A DNA stretch of 64,000 nucleotides from Hallerella sp963656065 (lineage in GTDB: Bacteria; Fibrobacterota; Fibrobacteria; Fibrobacterales; Fibrobacteraceae). The DNA is taken from positions 248,001-312,000 of the forward strand of contig CAVKGV010000001.1 of NCBI GenBank assembly GCA_963656065.1. Direction: 5' to 3'. The position numbers and the translations under genes are program-made. The first letter of the stretch is position 1. Every line of letters begins with the position of its first letter. Below are positions 50,527 through 58,057 of the stretch, piece after piece. Below the pieces are notes generated by a model, which was not told where the DNA came from, did no database searches, and was given only the letters and a program-made list of their open reading frames with translations.

Positions 50527-51504
50527 ATGGAGAACGACGAAAACACGCAGCAAGATTTCTCATTCCCAACGGAAGGGGAACAAACATATTACTTCAGCGA
50601 TTTTTTCCAGTCTTACTATTCCGGGCGGGAAATGAATTACATCGACGACGACTTCTTCCATGAGTACGGAGAACTGAACGTTTCCTTTTCGGACAATACG
50701 TTCAAAATCAAAGTTTTGTACAATAACAAGGAAAAAATAGAAATTCCCCCACTCCGCTTGACGGATTCAGGCAGCTACAAAGACGCAGAAAGCAACCTGG
50801 TAAAATCCTACATCGGCATCTGGGGCGACGACGAATACGCCCCACAAAGATACATCTTCCAAATCTGCAAAAACTATGCAATCCTCATCAAGGAATTCAA
50901 CATCAAGCTTTTCCTTGACTTTAACGGCCTATACGCAATCGACAGGACCAGGATAGGAAGCGGCGTCGCCATCAACCCGAACACGATTGTCACAAGCACG
51001 CACATCGTAAACGGGAACCGCTTCCTTTACGCATCAAGAGACGATTTCAGTCTCACCAGGTTAGAGCCAATCTATATCGATTACAATTTGGAACTCGCCA
51101 TTTATAAGTCCCGGCAAAATCTCAAGGCGTGCGCACTCGACAGAAACGTTTATGACATCGGCGATGAAGTATTCGCTTACGGATTTCCGGAGCCAAAAGG
51201 ACGCAGCGTAAAAGCCGCCAAGGGAATTATTTCATCCCGAAAAGGTTTCGGAGGCGAACCGAAAAGTTATCAGCTAGACATGGCGCTCCAAAACGGAAAT
51301 TCCGGAGGTCCGATCGTCAAGGACGGCAAAGTCATCGGCATCGTCTCGTCCGTCCTGCCAAATACACCAAACGTAGGCTCGGCAATCAAAAGCTGTTTGC
51401 TAGGGGCACTTCTCGATTCCCTCCGCATTCCCAATACGGGAACGCGTCACCCAATTGACAGCACATACGCCATCATCTCGCTTGACGAAAACCATCGTTG
51501 GTAA
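50527..51504 (+). CDS. trypsin-like serine protease with N-terminal accessory domain
   Basis: 325 residues, no signal peptide, so probably cytosolic. Residues about 1-135 are an acidic, aromatic-rich domain of unknown type. The protease domain (about 140-300) has the His motif in IGSGVAINPNTIVTSTHIVN and the Ser motif in QNGNSGGPIVKDGKVIGIVS. The place of the catalytic Asp (usually D-L-A) reads NLELAIYKS, so Glu may replace Asp or the triad is incomplete; DYNLELA offers a nearby Asp. It belongs to the S1 group of stand-alone bacterial trypsin-like peptidases. It sits at the start of an accessory cluster of secreted proteins and a macrodomain protein. Confidence 0.8.
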   Translation: MENDENTQQDFSFPTEGEQTYYFSDFFQSYYSGREMNYIDDDFFHEYGELNVSFSDNTFKIKVLYNNKEKIEIPPLRLTDSGSYKDAESNLVKSYIGIWGDDEYAPQRYIFQICKNYAILIKEFNIKLFLDFNGLYAIDRTRIGSGVAINPNTIVTSTHIVNGNRFLYASRDDFSLTRLEPIYIDYNLELAIYKSRQNLKACALDRNVYDIGDEVFAYGFPEPKGRSVKAAKGIISSRKGFGGEPKSYQLDMALQNGNSGGPIVKDGKVIGIVSSVLPNTPNVGSAIKSCLLGALLDSLRIPNTGTRHPIDSTYAIISLDENHRW

Positions 51505-51532
51505 CCACCCAATCTATCAGGAAAAATTTTCC

Positions 51533-52021
51533 ATGAAAATTTTAAACATAAAAAACGGATTTCAAAATCAAGCCGCAAAAATCATTCTTGTCCTAATTTT
51601 TGGATTTACCGTTCCTTCGGTTTATGCAGCTCCTTTCTTTGTTGCCTGCCCCAAAACAAGTTACGAAGAAAATAAAACAGCTACACTTACCGATGGTTCC
51701 GAAATTAACTGTTTCTACTCTTCTCAAGGAAAACTAACCTCAGCACAAACAAAGCCTTGCTATTACATGAAAAGTTGTTTTCTTTATAACTTTCATCCAA
51801 ACGGAACCGTTTCTGAATACACTATTCACTTTCCTAAAGGCTTTTACGAACGTCGTTACGATCCCCAAGGAATGCTAATCGGGAAAACAAGAATAACTAT
51901 AGGAGGAAGAGGCGAAGAATGTCGTTATATAGGGAATTATCAATTAAAATGTGAATATTTCGATTCAGACAATAACCTAGTATATGAAGATTATATAGGC
52001 GTTGAATACCTTAATTATTAA
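51533..52021 (+). CDS. secreted protein with MORN-like stretch
   Basis: 162 residues from ATG 51533; the frame extends back into the protease gene but that part is not plausible. The signal peptide (LVLIFGFTVPSVYAAP) is followed by a cysteine-rich domain (ACPKTSYEE, INCFYSS, KPCYYMKSC, EECRYIGN, LKCEYFD) with eight or more cysteines, presumably disulfide-bonded. The centre (FHPNGTVSEYTIHFPKGFYE ... YDPQGMLIGK) resembles MORN-variant repeats such as those of YwqK-type proteins. Function unknown. Codon use looks AT-richer than the core genes. Confidence 0.6.
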   Translation: MKILNIKNGFQNQAAKIILVLIFGFTVPSVYAAPFFVACPKTSYEENKTATLTDGSEINCFYSSQGKLTSAQTKPCYYMKSCFLYNFHPNGTVSEYTIHFPKGFYERRYDPQGMLIGKTRITIGGRGEECRYIGNYQLKCEYFDSDNNLVYEDYIGVEYLNY

Positions 52022-52041
52022 CCCTTTTCTACAAAAAAAAC

Positions 52042-52452
52042 ATGCCCCGCCTTCTATTCATTCTGCTTGTCTTAACCGCCGTTTCGTTCGCCAAGGAACG
52101 CTGCTACTTCATGACTCGCATGTCCTCACCGGAAAAAGCCGTTACGCTCACCGAGAAAAACTGCGCAATCGTCAAAAGCGCACTTTCCGACATGGATTAT
52201 TTTGGAGAAGTAATCGGCAGAGAAGGAAATCTAATCATCGAAAACGAAGGTTTGCTCCTCATCGAAAAAATCTACAACGAACGATTTTCCACGGGAAACG
52301 ACGCCTACCACGTTTACATGGCGGGAACATTCTTGGGGGCAAATCCCGTCAAATGCATCGTCTCGACCAGTTCCGGTCCCGACTGCGGAGCGCTCGAATA
52401 TGTACAGTTTGGAATCATCATCCGGGACTTTTATCTGAACCGAGGCTGGTGA
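52042..52452 (+). CDS. small secreted protein, unknown
   Basis: 136 residues with a clear signal peptide (MPRLLFILLVLTAVSFA). The mature part has a cysteine near the start (KERCYFM), a second in NCAIVKS and two late ones (KCIVSTSSGPDCGALE), so two disulfides are possible. The remainder alternates strands and helices (EGLLLIEKIYNERFSTG). No family recognised. Lies 20 bases after the previous secreted protein and 18 bases before the macrodomain gene. Confidence 0.6.
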   Translation: MPRLLFILLVLTAVSFAKERCYFMTRMSSPEKAVTLTEKNCAIVKSALSDMDYFGEVIGREGNLIIENEGLLLIEKIYNERFSTGNDAYHVYMAGTFLGANPVKCIVSTSSGPDCGALEYVQFGIIIRDFYLNRGW

Positions 52453-52470
52453 AATTTTACATTTTTTCCG

Positions 52471-53523
52471 ATGCCTTTACAAATTATCCGCTCCGATATC
52501 ACGAAAGTCTCCGCCGATGCCATCGTCAATTCCACGAACCCGGTTCCGTCTCGCAGCGGACATGGCGGTGCAGACTTTCACATCTATGAAGCGGCCGGTC
52601 GCGACGAGCTCCAACAGGCCCGGGAAAAAATAGGGCATCTGGACGTCGCGGATATCGCCGTCACTGAAGCATTCCATCTAAGCGCCAAATTCATCATCCA
52701 CACCGTAGGCCCGCGATGGAACGACGGAAGATCCGGAGAACTTTTTGCCCTTGAAAACTGCTACGCAAGAGCGCTCGAAAAAGCAAAGGAGCTGGACTGT
52801 TCGTCGATAGCGTTTTCGCTCATCTCCAGCGGTTCTTATCACTTTCCCAAAGATCTCGCTTTAAAAATAGCCATCAAAACGATAGGAAAATTTTTACAGA
52901 CAAACGAAATGGAAGTAACGCTTGTCGTCTTCGACAAAAAGGCGTTCGAAATTTCCGCGGAACTTGACCACGACATCCAAACATTTATCGACGAAAATTA
53001 CGTACAAAAAAAAAAAGATGCTCTGCGCCAGTTTCGTGAAAAAAACATCTACCCAAAAATTGGCGAACATCCCGAAGAACAACCGCATAAACCCCAGGCA
53101 TATTTCGAACAGGAACTATCCGAACAATCCAACGGAAGAAAACCGTCTTCGACATCGACCCTGGAAGATTTTCTCACCGCTTCCGCCGAGACTTTCCAGC
53201 AAAGACTCTTTCAGCTAATCCAGGAAAAACATCTAGACGACACTTCAATTTACAAGAAAGCAAATCTCAGCCGCCAGCATTTTTCAAAGATCCGGAGCGA
53301 CATCCAATACAAGCCTACAAAGAAAACGGTTCTTGCGCTTGCCGTCGCCATGCAACTTTCTCTCGCCGAAACAGAGGACCTGCTCGCCCACGCAGGATTC
53401 GCCCTTTCCCCTGCCAACAAGACCGACCAGATTCTCACTTACTTCATCATTCGCCAAAAATTCGACATCTGGGAAATCAACAATGTTCTCTTCAAATACG
53501 ACCAACCGACGCTCGGCATGTAA
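52471..53523 (+). CDS. macrodomain protein with C-terminal HTH-like domain
   Basis: 350 residues. Residues about 1-180 form a macrodomain (ADP-ribose/NAD-metabolite binding): SDITKVSADAIVNSTNP, the phosphate loop region RSGHGGADFHIYEAAG, KFIIHTVGPRW and SLISSGSYHFPKDLAL. The canonical GGGV loop reads GHGG here, which may change ligand or catalysis. After an acidic linker, residues about 245-345 form a helical domain with HTH features (SIYKKANLSRQHFSKIRSD, KTVLALAVAMQLSLAETEDL). I recognise this architecture from other gut anaerobes; its role is not established. A small ORF follows seven bases later. Confidence 0.85.
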   Translation: MPLQIIRSDITKVSADAIVNSTNPVPSRSGHGGADFHIYEAAGRDELQQAREKIGHLDVADIAVTEAFHLSAKFIIHTVGPRWNDGRSGELFALENCYARALEKAKELDCSSIAFSLISSGSYHFPKDLALKIAIKTIGKFLQTNEMEVTLVVFDKKAFEISAELDHDIQTFIDENYVQKKKDALRQFREKNIYPKIGEHPEEQPHKPQAYFEQELSEQSNGRKPSSTSTLEDFLTASAETFQQRLFQLIQEKHLDDTSIYKKANLSRQHFSKIRSDIQYKPTKKTVLALAVAMQLSLAETEDLLAHAGFALSPANKTDQILTYFIIRQKFDIWEINNVLFKYDQPTLGM

Positions 53524-53530
53524 GCTTTAA

Positions 53531-53713
53531 ATGTTGCCCGACAATCGCCATGCCACAAACTACATGCCGGACAGCACCGAAATGGAAAAGCTATACGATG
53601 CACAAGAAAGGTTTATCCGCCTGCATCGCTGCGAATTTCCAAGCGAAAAAGATTTCGAGGAGTGGAAGAAGGATGTCGAGGCGGATTATCGCAACCGAAA
53701 AAAGTTTCGTTAA
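53531..53713 (+). CDS. possible small acidic protein downstream of the macrodomain gene
   Basis: Up to 60 residues from ATG 53531, or 49 from the internal ATG at 53564; no clear ribosome site for either. The peptide is highly charged (EMEKLYDAQERFIRLH, SEKDFEEWKKDVEADYRNR) and predicted helical. Located seven bases after the macrodomain-HTH gene in the same direction, so a functional link is possible. Unknown family; could be a chance frame. Confidence 0.4.
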   Translation: MLPDNRHATNYMPDSTEMEKLYDAQERFIRLHRCEFPSEKDFEEWKKDVEADYRNRKKFR

Positions 53714-53722
53714 AAGAACAAC

Positions 53723-54412
53723 TTAATCGTCCAGCATGAAATCGACATAGGTCACCACGCGAACCTTCTTGATATAAGAAGTATTTTCATCGCGGTTTTC
53801 AATGGAAAAAAGCCCCTGCTGCGCATTCCGGATTTTTCCCAACTCGCTATCCGAGTCCTTGGCGAATTTTTCGGCAGCGGCACGGGCATTTTTTGTCGCC
53901 TCCTCGATCATCTGCGGTTTGATGGCATTCAAGCCGGTAAATTCGTAATTTGCCGGCCCCGCATTCAAGGCGATTCCATCGGAAGCAAGTTTCGCCACTT
54001 CCGACTGGAGCATTTTAACTTTTTCCACCTGCGCAGACGCCACCGTAATCGTCGATGTCATCATGTATCGATTTTCGGGATGTTTTTCTATATAGGGATT
54101 TGCCAGCACATCCGTAATCTCCGGAGCATTCACGGTAATATCTTCGCGAGCGATTCCCCGGTCAAGAAAGAACTTGATCACCAAAGAATCCTTGTCGGCC
54201 ACACTCCGGTAAACCGCCGAGATTTCATTTCCTACTTCCGTAAAGTTTAACGACCAGAAAACCTTATCCGCCAAGACTTCTTTTTCGGCAAGCCCACGAA
54301 CGCTTACCGTACGTTCACGTTTTCCCATATTTGAAAGCCCGCAACAGACAAAGCTTCCAAAGACCACGATGGCAACGGCGAGAATCAGCGATTCCAAAAT
54401 TCTGTTTTTCAT
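53723..54412 (-). CDS. SIMPL-domain (DUF541) membrane-anchored protein
   Basis: 229 residues from ATG 54412 with AAAGGAG five bases upstream. One N-terminal hydrophobic segment (ILESLILAVAIVVFGSFVCC) anchors or exports it. The SIMPL domain follows: RTVSVRGLAEKEVLADKVFW at the start, ITVNAPEITDVLANPYIEKH, MMTSTITVASAQVEKV and a C-terminal ARAAAEKFAKDSDSELGKIR region. SIMPL/DUF541 proteins are periplasmic, form oligomers and have been linked to oxidative or membrane stress; the precise activity is unknown. Its stop is convergent with the macrodomain cluster. Confidence 0.88.
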   Translation of the reverse strand: MKNRILESLILAVAIVVFGSFVCCGLSNMGKRERTVSVRGLAEKEVLADKVFWSLNFTEVGNEISAVYRSVADKDSLVIKFFLDRGIAREDITVNAPEITDVLANPYIEKHPENRYMMTSTITVASAQVEKVKMLQSEVAKLASDGIALNAGPANYEFTGLNAIKPQMIEEATKNARAAAEKFAKDSDSELGKIRNAQQGLFSIENRDENTSYIKKVRVVTYVDFMLDD

Positions 54413-54506
54413 AAAGGCTCCTTTTTTTCTTTCAAGATACAAATTTTTCACCGAAAAAATTTCGGGAAAAAGCATTTTTTAAATTGATTCCGTATAAATT
54501 AACTTT

Positions 54507-55152
54507 CTAGTGATTCGGACGAACCGATTTCGAAACCGGGATTTCGAATCGTTCCTCGGACAACCGCAAGCCATAAATTTCCTTTCGAGAACTCCACAGG
54601 GAAACCGACGAAATATTTTTTATCGCCTGTCCATCCAGAACATTTTCCCTTCTGCCGAAAGCCGTCACCCAAAAGGCTACCGAATTTCTAAAATCAGCAG
54701 ACATTTCCATTTTTCCGAGAGCCAGTCCTAAATCATATCGCACTTTCAAAGCCAGTAGCAAACAGTCGTCCGGCGAAGCGGAACGTCTTGTTTTCTTTTT
54801 GTATTCCGCATACTTCATCGATTGGCCTTTAAAATGAATGGAATCCCGCAATTTTTACACACGGAAAGTCCCGCTTTTGGAAATCGCCACGCCAAATCCG
54901 CAAATCCGATATTCCTGAAAGGCTTTCAAGTCGTCTTTCCCTAAAAGAACATCCAAATCGCCTGTGAAAAAACGGTGCGAAGAAATTTTTCCCGGCTCCG
55001 AAAATTCCATTTCAATCCGCAGCGTATCCCTGTTTTTTTCCGAGGTAAATCGCATCCACATATTCCAGCGGAATTCCCTGATTTCTATGGGCGAAAGCGA
55101 ATGTAGAAAGGGCGCAAACCAGAAAAGCTAACGAAAAGAGTCTAGAGGCCAT
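54507..55152 (-). pseudogene. decayed secreted-protein gene (frameshift plus stop)
   Basis: Three consecutive minus-strand frames appear to be pieces of one gene. The first, 55012-55152, has a good signal peptide (MASRLFSLAFLVCALSTFAF) and reaches VDAIYLGKK before stopping. At a run of seven A (55033-55039), removing one base would join it to the second frame, continuing GKNRDTLRIEMEFSEP. That frame ends in TAA at 54855-54857, and after a single AAA codon the third frame (to 54507) continues in the same phase (LRDSIHFKGQSMKYAEYK). The joined product would be about 214 residues, secreted, of unknown family. It lies 20 bases after hpt. Two sequencing errors are the alternative. Confidence 0.55.
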
Positions 55153-55171
55153 GTTATATCGTCTATGCTAT

Positions 55172-55684
55172 CTATTCCGAAAAGCAGCAAATCTCCGGCA
55201 AGGCGCGATATTTTTCCGCATAATCCAGCCCATAACCGACGACAAAGAGGTTCTCGACCTGGAAACCGATATAGTCCGCGGCAAAATCCACCTCGCGGCG
55301 ACTAGGCTTGTCAAGCAGGGCGCAGGTTTTCACCGTCGCCGCTCCACAGTCACGAATCGCCAGGGAAAGGTTCTTGAGCGTATGCCCGGTATCAAAGATA
55401 TCATCGACAAGCAAAACGTTCTTCCCCGCCACATCGAGCCTCTCGATGCCATTCACGGTGAAAGCCGAGCGTTCCGTCCCGTTCCCGTAACTGCTCGCCC
55501 GCACAAACTGCACGTCCAGCTTCTCGGACCCAATCGCCCGGACCAAATCGGCGACAAAGACAAAGGCTCCCGTCAAGGCGCCGACCACGACATCGATCCG
55601 TTCCTTCTCGGATATTTCCTTCGCAAGTTCCGCAACGCGGGCTTTCAGGCGCTCTTCAGAAATCAAGGTTTTCAGGTTTTGCAT
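55172..55684 (-). CDS. hpt: hypoxanthine phosphoribosyltransferase
   Basis: 170 residues. Salvages hypoxanthine (and often guanine) with PRPP to IMP/GMP. The type I PRTase PRPP-binding motif VLLVDDIFDTGHTL is near residue 90, preceded by VVGALTGAFVFVADL (the flexible PP loop) and FVRASSYGNGTE (catalytic loop with SY). The end FVVGYGLDYAEKYRALPEIC matches HPRT. The ATG at 55684 matches homologues. Together with guaA, purine salvage and synthesis are both represented. The pseudogene follows downstream. Confidence 0.93.
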   Translation of the reverse strand: MQNLKTLISEERLKARVAELAKEISEKERIDVVVGALTGAFVFVADLVRAIGSEKLDVQFVRASSYGNGTERSAFTVNGIERLDVAGKNVLLVDDIFDTGHTLKNLSLAIRDCGAATVKTCALLDKPSRREVDFAADYIGFQVENLFVVGYGLDYAEKYRALPEICCFSE

Positions 55685-55739
55685 ATCTTTTGAAATAAAA
55701 AAATTCGCCTTCCAAAATGAAAGCGAACCCTGGATTGTG

Positions 55740-57302
55740 TTAGCGGTAGAGAAGGTTCACCCCGCAGAAGACGGCGCGCATATTGGCCTTGAGTGTGTCG
55801 CTCGAAACCCCGCGCCCTTCAACTTCGCGGTCGCCCGCCTTCAGCACGATACGGCTGAGCCCCCGGCCCGCCCAGAGCTTGTCCGATTCCGGCACAACGA
55901 CCTGCCGATACTTGATTAGCTCGACAGGAAGTCCGATTTCCCGCATCAGGACAATTGAAGCTTCGACGGGGCCTTCCGCCGTGATGGACTTCACCACGGA
56001 TTCGCCATCTTTCTTGAAGTGGAAAATAAAACGGTTCTCGTCCGGAATCACTTCGATGTTGTTGAAAATCAGGCGACCGTTCACATTGATAAAATGCTCG
56101 CGAAAAACATCCAACACGCGATCACCCGAAAGTTCGCCTTCCTTTTCGCTGACAGCCTTGAGAATCGGTTGCAGTTCCGAAGCTTCGGCAAGGGAAAGTT
56201 TGTAGCCGAACTTGGTGACGATTTCATAGACAGCCGTCCGACCGCTCTGGCTAGTAAAGCTCAGGGAATCGTTCTGGTGACGCCCGATGATCGAATAGTC
56301 AATCGGACGATAGGCGCCTTTCTTCATGTTCTTCGTTTTACTTGCACCATCCTGGTGAATGCCGCTCCGGTGTACGACAGCTTCGGCTCCTATCAAAGGC
56401 GCTCGGCTGTAAATATTCACGCCCGACCATTGTGAAATCAGAATTGCCGTTTCATAAATGCGTTCGAGATGGATATCGACCGGAACTCCGGAATTGTAAA
56501 GCGCCACGACGACTTCATAGAAATTCGTATTCCCGCAACGTTCCCCAAGCCCGTTCAGGGCAACTTCCAATTGGGTCGCTCCGGCAAAGAAGCTCTCAAC
56601 CGTCGCCGCGGTCGCCATTCCCAGGTCATTATGACAATGGACAGAAATCGTAATGTTTTTCGGCAAGGCTTCATAGACCTGCTTGATCTGGTTCACGTAA
56701 AGCGCCGGACGGTAACGCTCGACCGTGTTAGGCAGATTGATCGTCGTCGCCCCGGCTTCGACAACCGCTTTCAGTTCGTCGATGATAAAATCCATGTTTT
56801 CGAGGCAGTCGCCAAAATGTTCCACGCTGAACTCGACATCTCCCTTGTCGCCCACGAGAGACTTCGCAAGCTTTACGCACGAAACGGCCTTTTCTTTTAC
56901 CTGTTCCGGTGTCATGTGAAGAACATGTTCCATCGAAAGCGGGCTTCCGGCAAGAAATGTATGGATTCTCGGATGCGGCGCATACTGGACCGCTTCCCAG
57001 CACCGCTGGATATCGCTAGGCACGCAACGGGCAAGCCCCGAAACAACGATATTCTTTGCTTCCTCGTTTCCTTCGAGAGCCATCTGGGCTGTCAGCTGGG
57101 AAAGTTCCTTGCAAGATTCAAAATCCATTTCGGACGATGCCGGGAAACCAACTTCCGCGCCCTGCACCCCGAGCTTCAAAAGTTGCAAATAGACGTCCTT
57201 CTTTTGGGCATTGTTCCACGGATTCGGGAGCGCCTGGTTGCCGTCGCGCAATGTCACGTCATAGATAAACGGTTTTCTCTTGTTTTCTGCCTGTTCGCTC
57301 AT
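55740..57302 (-). CDS. leuA: 2-isopropylmalate synthase
   Basis: 520 residues from ATG 57302, with AAGGAG six bases upstream; an upstream in-frame ATG is weaker. Condenses 2-oxoisovalerate with acetyl-CoA, the committed step of leucine synthesis. The TIM barrel opens FIYDVTLRDGNQALPNPWN, with metal ligands in SVHCHNDLGMATAATVES and the LNGLGERCGNTNF loop. GAEVGFPASSEMDFESC is typical of IPMS rather than citramalate synthase. A C-terminal regulatory domain (residues about 400-515) probably binds leucine. Expression appears to be controlled by the attenuator at 57354-57466 and possibly by a hairpin at its ribosome site. Confidence 0.92.
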   Translation of the reverse strand: MSEQAENKRKPFIYDVTLRDGNQALPNPWNNAQKKDVYLQLLKLGVQGAEVGFPASSEMDFESCKELSQLTAQMALEGNEEAKNIVVSGLARCVPSDIQRCWEAVQYAPHPRIHTFLAGSPLSMEHVLHMTPEQVKEKAVSCVKLAKSLVGDKGDVEFSVEHFGDCLENMDFIIDELKAVVEAGATTINLPNTVERYRPALYVNQIKQVYEALPKNITISVHCHNDLGMATAATVESFFAGATQLEVALNGLGERCGNTNFYEVVVALYNSGVPVDIHLERIYETAILISQWSGVNIYSRAPLIGAEAVVHRSGIHQDGASKTKNMKKGAYRPIDYSIIGRHQNDSLSFTSQSGRTAVYEIVTKFGYKLSLAEASELQPILKAVSEKEGELSGDRVLDVFREHFINVNGRLIFNNIEVIPDENRFIFHFKKDGESVVKSITAEGPVEASIVLMREIGLPVELIKYRQVVVPESDKLWAGRGLSRIVLKAGDREVEGRGVSSDTLKANMRAVFCGVNLLYR

Positions 57303-57311
57303 ATAGTTCTC

Positions 57312-57336
57312 CTTGCCCGGTATTCGGTCGGGCAAG
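57312..57336 (-). promoter_or_regulatory. hairpin overlapping the leuA ribosome-binding site
   Basis: Minus-strand stem CTTGCCCG / CGGGCAAG (8 bp, perfect, 9-base loop). The 3' arm runs directly into the Shine-Dalgarno (its final AAG is the start of AAGGAG), so folding would cover part of it. The effect on leuA translation is inferred. Confidence 0.6.
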
Positions 57337-57353
57337 CATTCTTGAATTCAGAC

Positions 57354-57392
57354 CCAAAAATAGCAAAGCCCGCATCGAAATTGAAGCGGGCC
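57354..57392 (-). terminator. leuA leader: leuA leader attenuator terminator
   Basis: Minus-strand stem GCCCGC / GCGGGC (6 bp plus two inner pairs), followed by TTTGCTATTTTT, located between the leader peptide and leuA. Its 5' arm includes CGCTTCA, complementary to TGAAGCG at the leader stop codon (57418-57424), so an alternative pairing can prevent terminator formation. Confidence 0.82.
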
Positions 57393-57421
57393 GTTTTGAA
57401 TGCACAACGAAAGACCTCGCT

Positions 57422-57466
57422 TCAGCGATCGTTACCAAGTCGAAGTAGAAGAGCGGTCTTGTACAT
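57422..57466 (-). CDS. leuL: leucine leader peptide of leuA
   Basis: 14 codons (MYKTALLLRLGNDR) and TGA on the minus strand. Four of the 14 residues are leucine, three of them consecutive (CTT CTA CTT, then CGA, CTT). The stop codon sits in the antiterminator arm TGAAGCG. The peptide itself needs no function: ribosome speed over its leucine codons reports Leu-tRNA supply. No Shine-Dalgarno is visible, and the predicted promoter leaves almost no 5' leader, so translation may be leaderless. Confidence 0.8.
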   Translation of the reverse strand: MYKTALLLRLGNDR

Positions 57467-57476
57467 TTCAAAGTGG

Positions 57477-57505
57477 AATATATAAAATCGGACAGGGATT
57501 GGCAA
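57477..57505 (-). promoter_or_regulatory. leuA promoter
   Basis: Minus-strand TTGCCA (57500-57505), 17-base spacer, TATATT (57477-57482). The ATG of the leader peptide is ten bases after the -10 box. The whole transcribed attenuator lies between this promoter and leuA. Confidence 0.65.
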
Positions 57506-57515
57506 CTTGCGGCAC

Positions 57516-57543
57516 AAAAAAAACAGTCCCCGCAAGAGGACCG
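57516..57543 (-). terminator. V-ATPase operon terminator
   Basis: Minus-strand CGGTCCTC-TTGC-GGGGACTG (8 bp, two G-T pairs) followed by eight T, 22 bases past the last ATPase gene and just upstream of the leuA promoter. Confidence 0.88.
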
Positions 57544-57565
57544 TTTTCGAAAGAAGTTTGATGTT

Positions 57566-58039
57566 CTACGACACGAGCATCATCGAGAAGACCATCACGA
57601 ATAGGGCGACAGTTTCCCCGACGCCGAGAACCATCAGGTAGTTCACGAGGCCCTTGCCTGTTTCGCCCAAGGCGCTGCAAGCGTTCGCTGCGGATTTGCC
57701 CACATACCACGCACTAGCCGCCATGCCGAGACCGCCGAAAATGCCAACACCCAGATAAGCAGCCCACAAGGCAGCCGTAGGATCCGTACCGCCTTCCGGA
57801 CTTATCTTATTCAGAATGTAAAGCATCAGGAGCATGCCGTAAATCGTCTGAGCAATCGGTGCACCGACAAAGATAAGAAGCGTAAAGATCGCATTCTTTC
57901 CCTTCAGATATGCCTTTTTCCAGGCTCCGATTGCCGCCATCCCTGCCGTTCCGCAACCGAGAGCGGAACCCACGGCGGAAAGCCCGAGAGCTGCACCAGC
58001 TCCGAGCTTTGAAAGAGTTATCATGACTTGTTCGTCCAT
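57566..58039 (-). CDS. V-type ATP synthase membrane subunit K, second copy
   Basis: 157 residues, double-hairpin rotor-ring protein with four transmembrane helices. The ion-binding Glu is kept in the fourth helix (GVGETVALFVMVFS) and the Gln of the second helix in APIAQTIYGMLLM. It is a close tandem copy of the next upstream gene, but at the third helix reads SAWYVGKSAANACSALGE where the other copy has SAWYQGKD. Two K genes may give a mixed ring or reflect a recent duplication. Last gene of the operon; terminator at 57516-57543. Confidence 0.92.
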   Translation of the reverse strand: MDEQVMITLSKLGAGAALGLSAVGSALGCGTAGMAAIGAWKKAYLKGKNAIFTLLIFVGAPIAQTIYGMLLMLYILNKISPEGGTDPTAALWAAYLGVGIFGGLGMAASAWYVGKSAANACSALGETGKGLVNYLMVLGVGETVALFVMVFSMMLVS

Positions 58040-58057
58040 AGACTCGCTCCCGACAGC

